Made by a program: the position numbers and the translations under genes. A stretch of 5,643 bases of DNA. Origin: Nitrososphaerales archaeon (lineage in GTDB: Archaea > Thermoproteota > Nitrososphaeria > Nitrososphaerales > Gagatemarchaeaceae). The notes under the pieces were generated by a model, which worked only from the letters and a program-made list of their open reading frames with translations, was not told the DNA's origin and searched no databases. This document shows positions 5,201 through 5,643 of the stretch, one piece after another (position 1 is the first letter of the stretch; each line of letters begins with the position of its first letter). The stretch spans positions 1 to 5,643 of the forward strand of contig JASHVX010000040.1 in NCBI GenBank assembly GCA_030044375.1. Reading direction: 5' to 3'.

Positions 5201-5643
5201 TTGCAGGGCAGGAAACTGTTTCTCATCCTCAGCGTGCTCGCGCTGTTCGCTCTGCTCACCGTCGGGGCCTACGTCACGGTCGCGGGGGACGGCGACGCCT
5301 GCGGCAGCTCTCTGGGACAGGACTACCCTCTGTGCAACGGGCACCTCTTCCCCTCGCTCTATCTCCCACAGATAGCTGAGTACTCACACAGGGTCCTCGC
5401 TTCGATTTCATCGCTCTTCCTCTTCATCACTGCGTTCCTCTACTGGCGAACCAAAGACACCCCGACCCCAGCCAGGAGGCTGGTCTACGCCGCGTGCCTC
5501 CTCATAGTCCTCGAGATCATACTGGGCGCGGCCGTCGTCGCCACCGTCGAGCCGCCATGGCTGGTCACGGTCCACCAAGCGAACGCCCTCCTTGTGTTCG
5601 GCTGCACCGTGGCCGCGCTCTCGGCCGACAGGCAGACGCACTG
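5201..5643 (+). CDS. ctaA: Heme A synthase, N-terminal part (CtaA/Cox15 family; runs off right edge)
   Basis: An open frame runs from just after the thioredoxin stop to the window end; 147 complete codons follow the proposed TTG. The protein is a membrane monooxygenase-like enzyme that oxidises the methyl group at C8 of heme O to the formyl group of heme A. Visible features are TM1 (about 6-28), then an outer loop with Cys34 and Cys45 in CGSSLGQDYPLCNG, matching the cysteine pair and 'PLCxG' motif of Bacillus-type CtaA. E60-YSHR-VLA follows with heme-ligand His63, TM2, TM3 (LEIILGAAVVAT), and TVHQANALLVF with the second His125. The C-terminal half, expected to repeat this four-helix unit with two more histidines, is missing from the window. 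No ATG or GTG fits. TTG at 5201 sits about 30 bases after a TATA-like box and has no Shine-Dalgarno. Together with ctaB it completes the heme B to heme A route. Confidence 0.9.
   Translation, partial: MQGRKLFLILSVLALFALLTVGAYVTVAGDGDACGSSLGQDYPLCNGHLFPSLYLPQIAEYSHRVLASISSLFLFITAFLYWRTKDTPTPARRLVYAACLLIVLEIILGAAVVATVEPPWLVTVHQANALLVFGCTVAALSADRQTH

Overview
The window is GC-rich and reads as archaeal DNA, most plausibly from the Thermoproteota (Thaumarchaeota/Nitrososphaeria-like), although the phylum is an inference. The evidence for an archaeon is a tRNA-Tyr gene interrupted by two introns with bulge-helix-bulge-like folds and C1-G72 identity; TATA-like boxes about 26-35 bases upstream of start codons with little or no leader; frequent AGG/AGA and ATA codons; and a ThiI without a rhodanese domain. 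The heme A pathway genes imply an aerobic organism with a heme-copper (aa3-type) terminal oxidase.

Layout. Positions 1-153 (minus) hold the N-terminal part of a MarR-family regulator that runs off the left edge. A 202-bp divergent intergenic region with a TATA box and a short inverted repeat separates it from a 571-residue 14-TM drug-efflux-type MFS permease (356-2071, plus). Converging on the permease is a small unrecognised two-TM protein (2108-2350, minus). Just upstream of that, on the same strand, is the split tRNA-Tyr(GUA) gene (2392-2530, minus).

From a second divergent promoter region (2531-2661) a plus-strand block begins: ctaB (heme O synthase, 2662-3534), thiI (tRNA 4-thiouridine synthetase, 3538-4782, only 3 bases after ctaB), a thioredoxin (TTG start, 4826-5161) and ctaA (heme A synthase, TTG start, 5201 to the right edge). 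ctaA appears in no ATG-initiated reading frame.

How the parts fit. CtaB converts heme B to heme O and CtaA oxidises heme O to heme A, so the block supplies the cofactor of cytochrome oxidase. ThiI and thioredoxin, lying between them, are sulfur and thiol-redox enzymes. trx and ctaA each have their own TATA-like element, so the block is probably a set of closely packed transcription units, not one long operon. The left part is a classic regulator/efflux pair, in which a MarR-type repressor probably controls the divergent transporter. No mobile element, CRISPR array or rRNA was seen.
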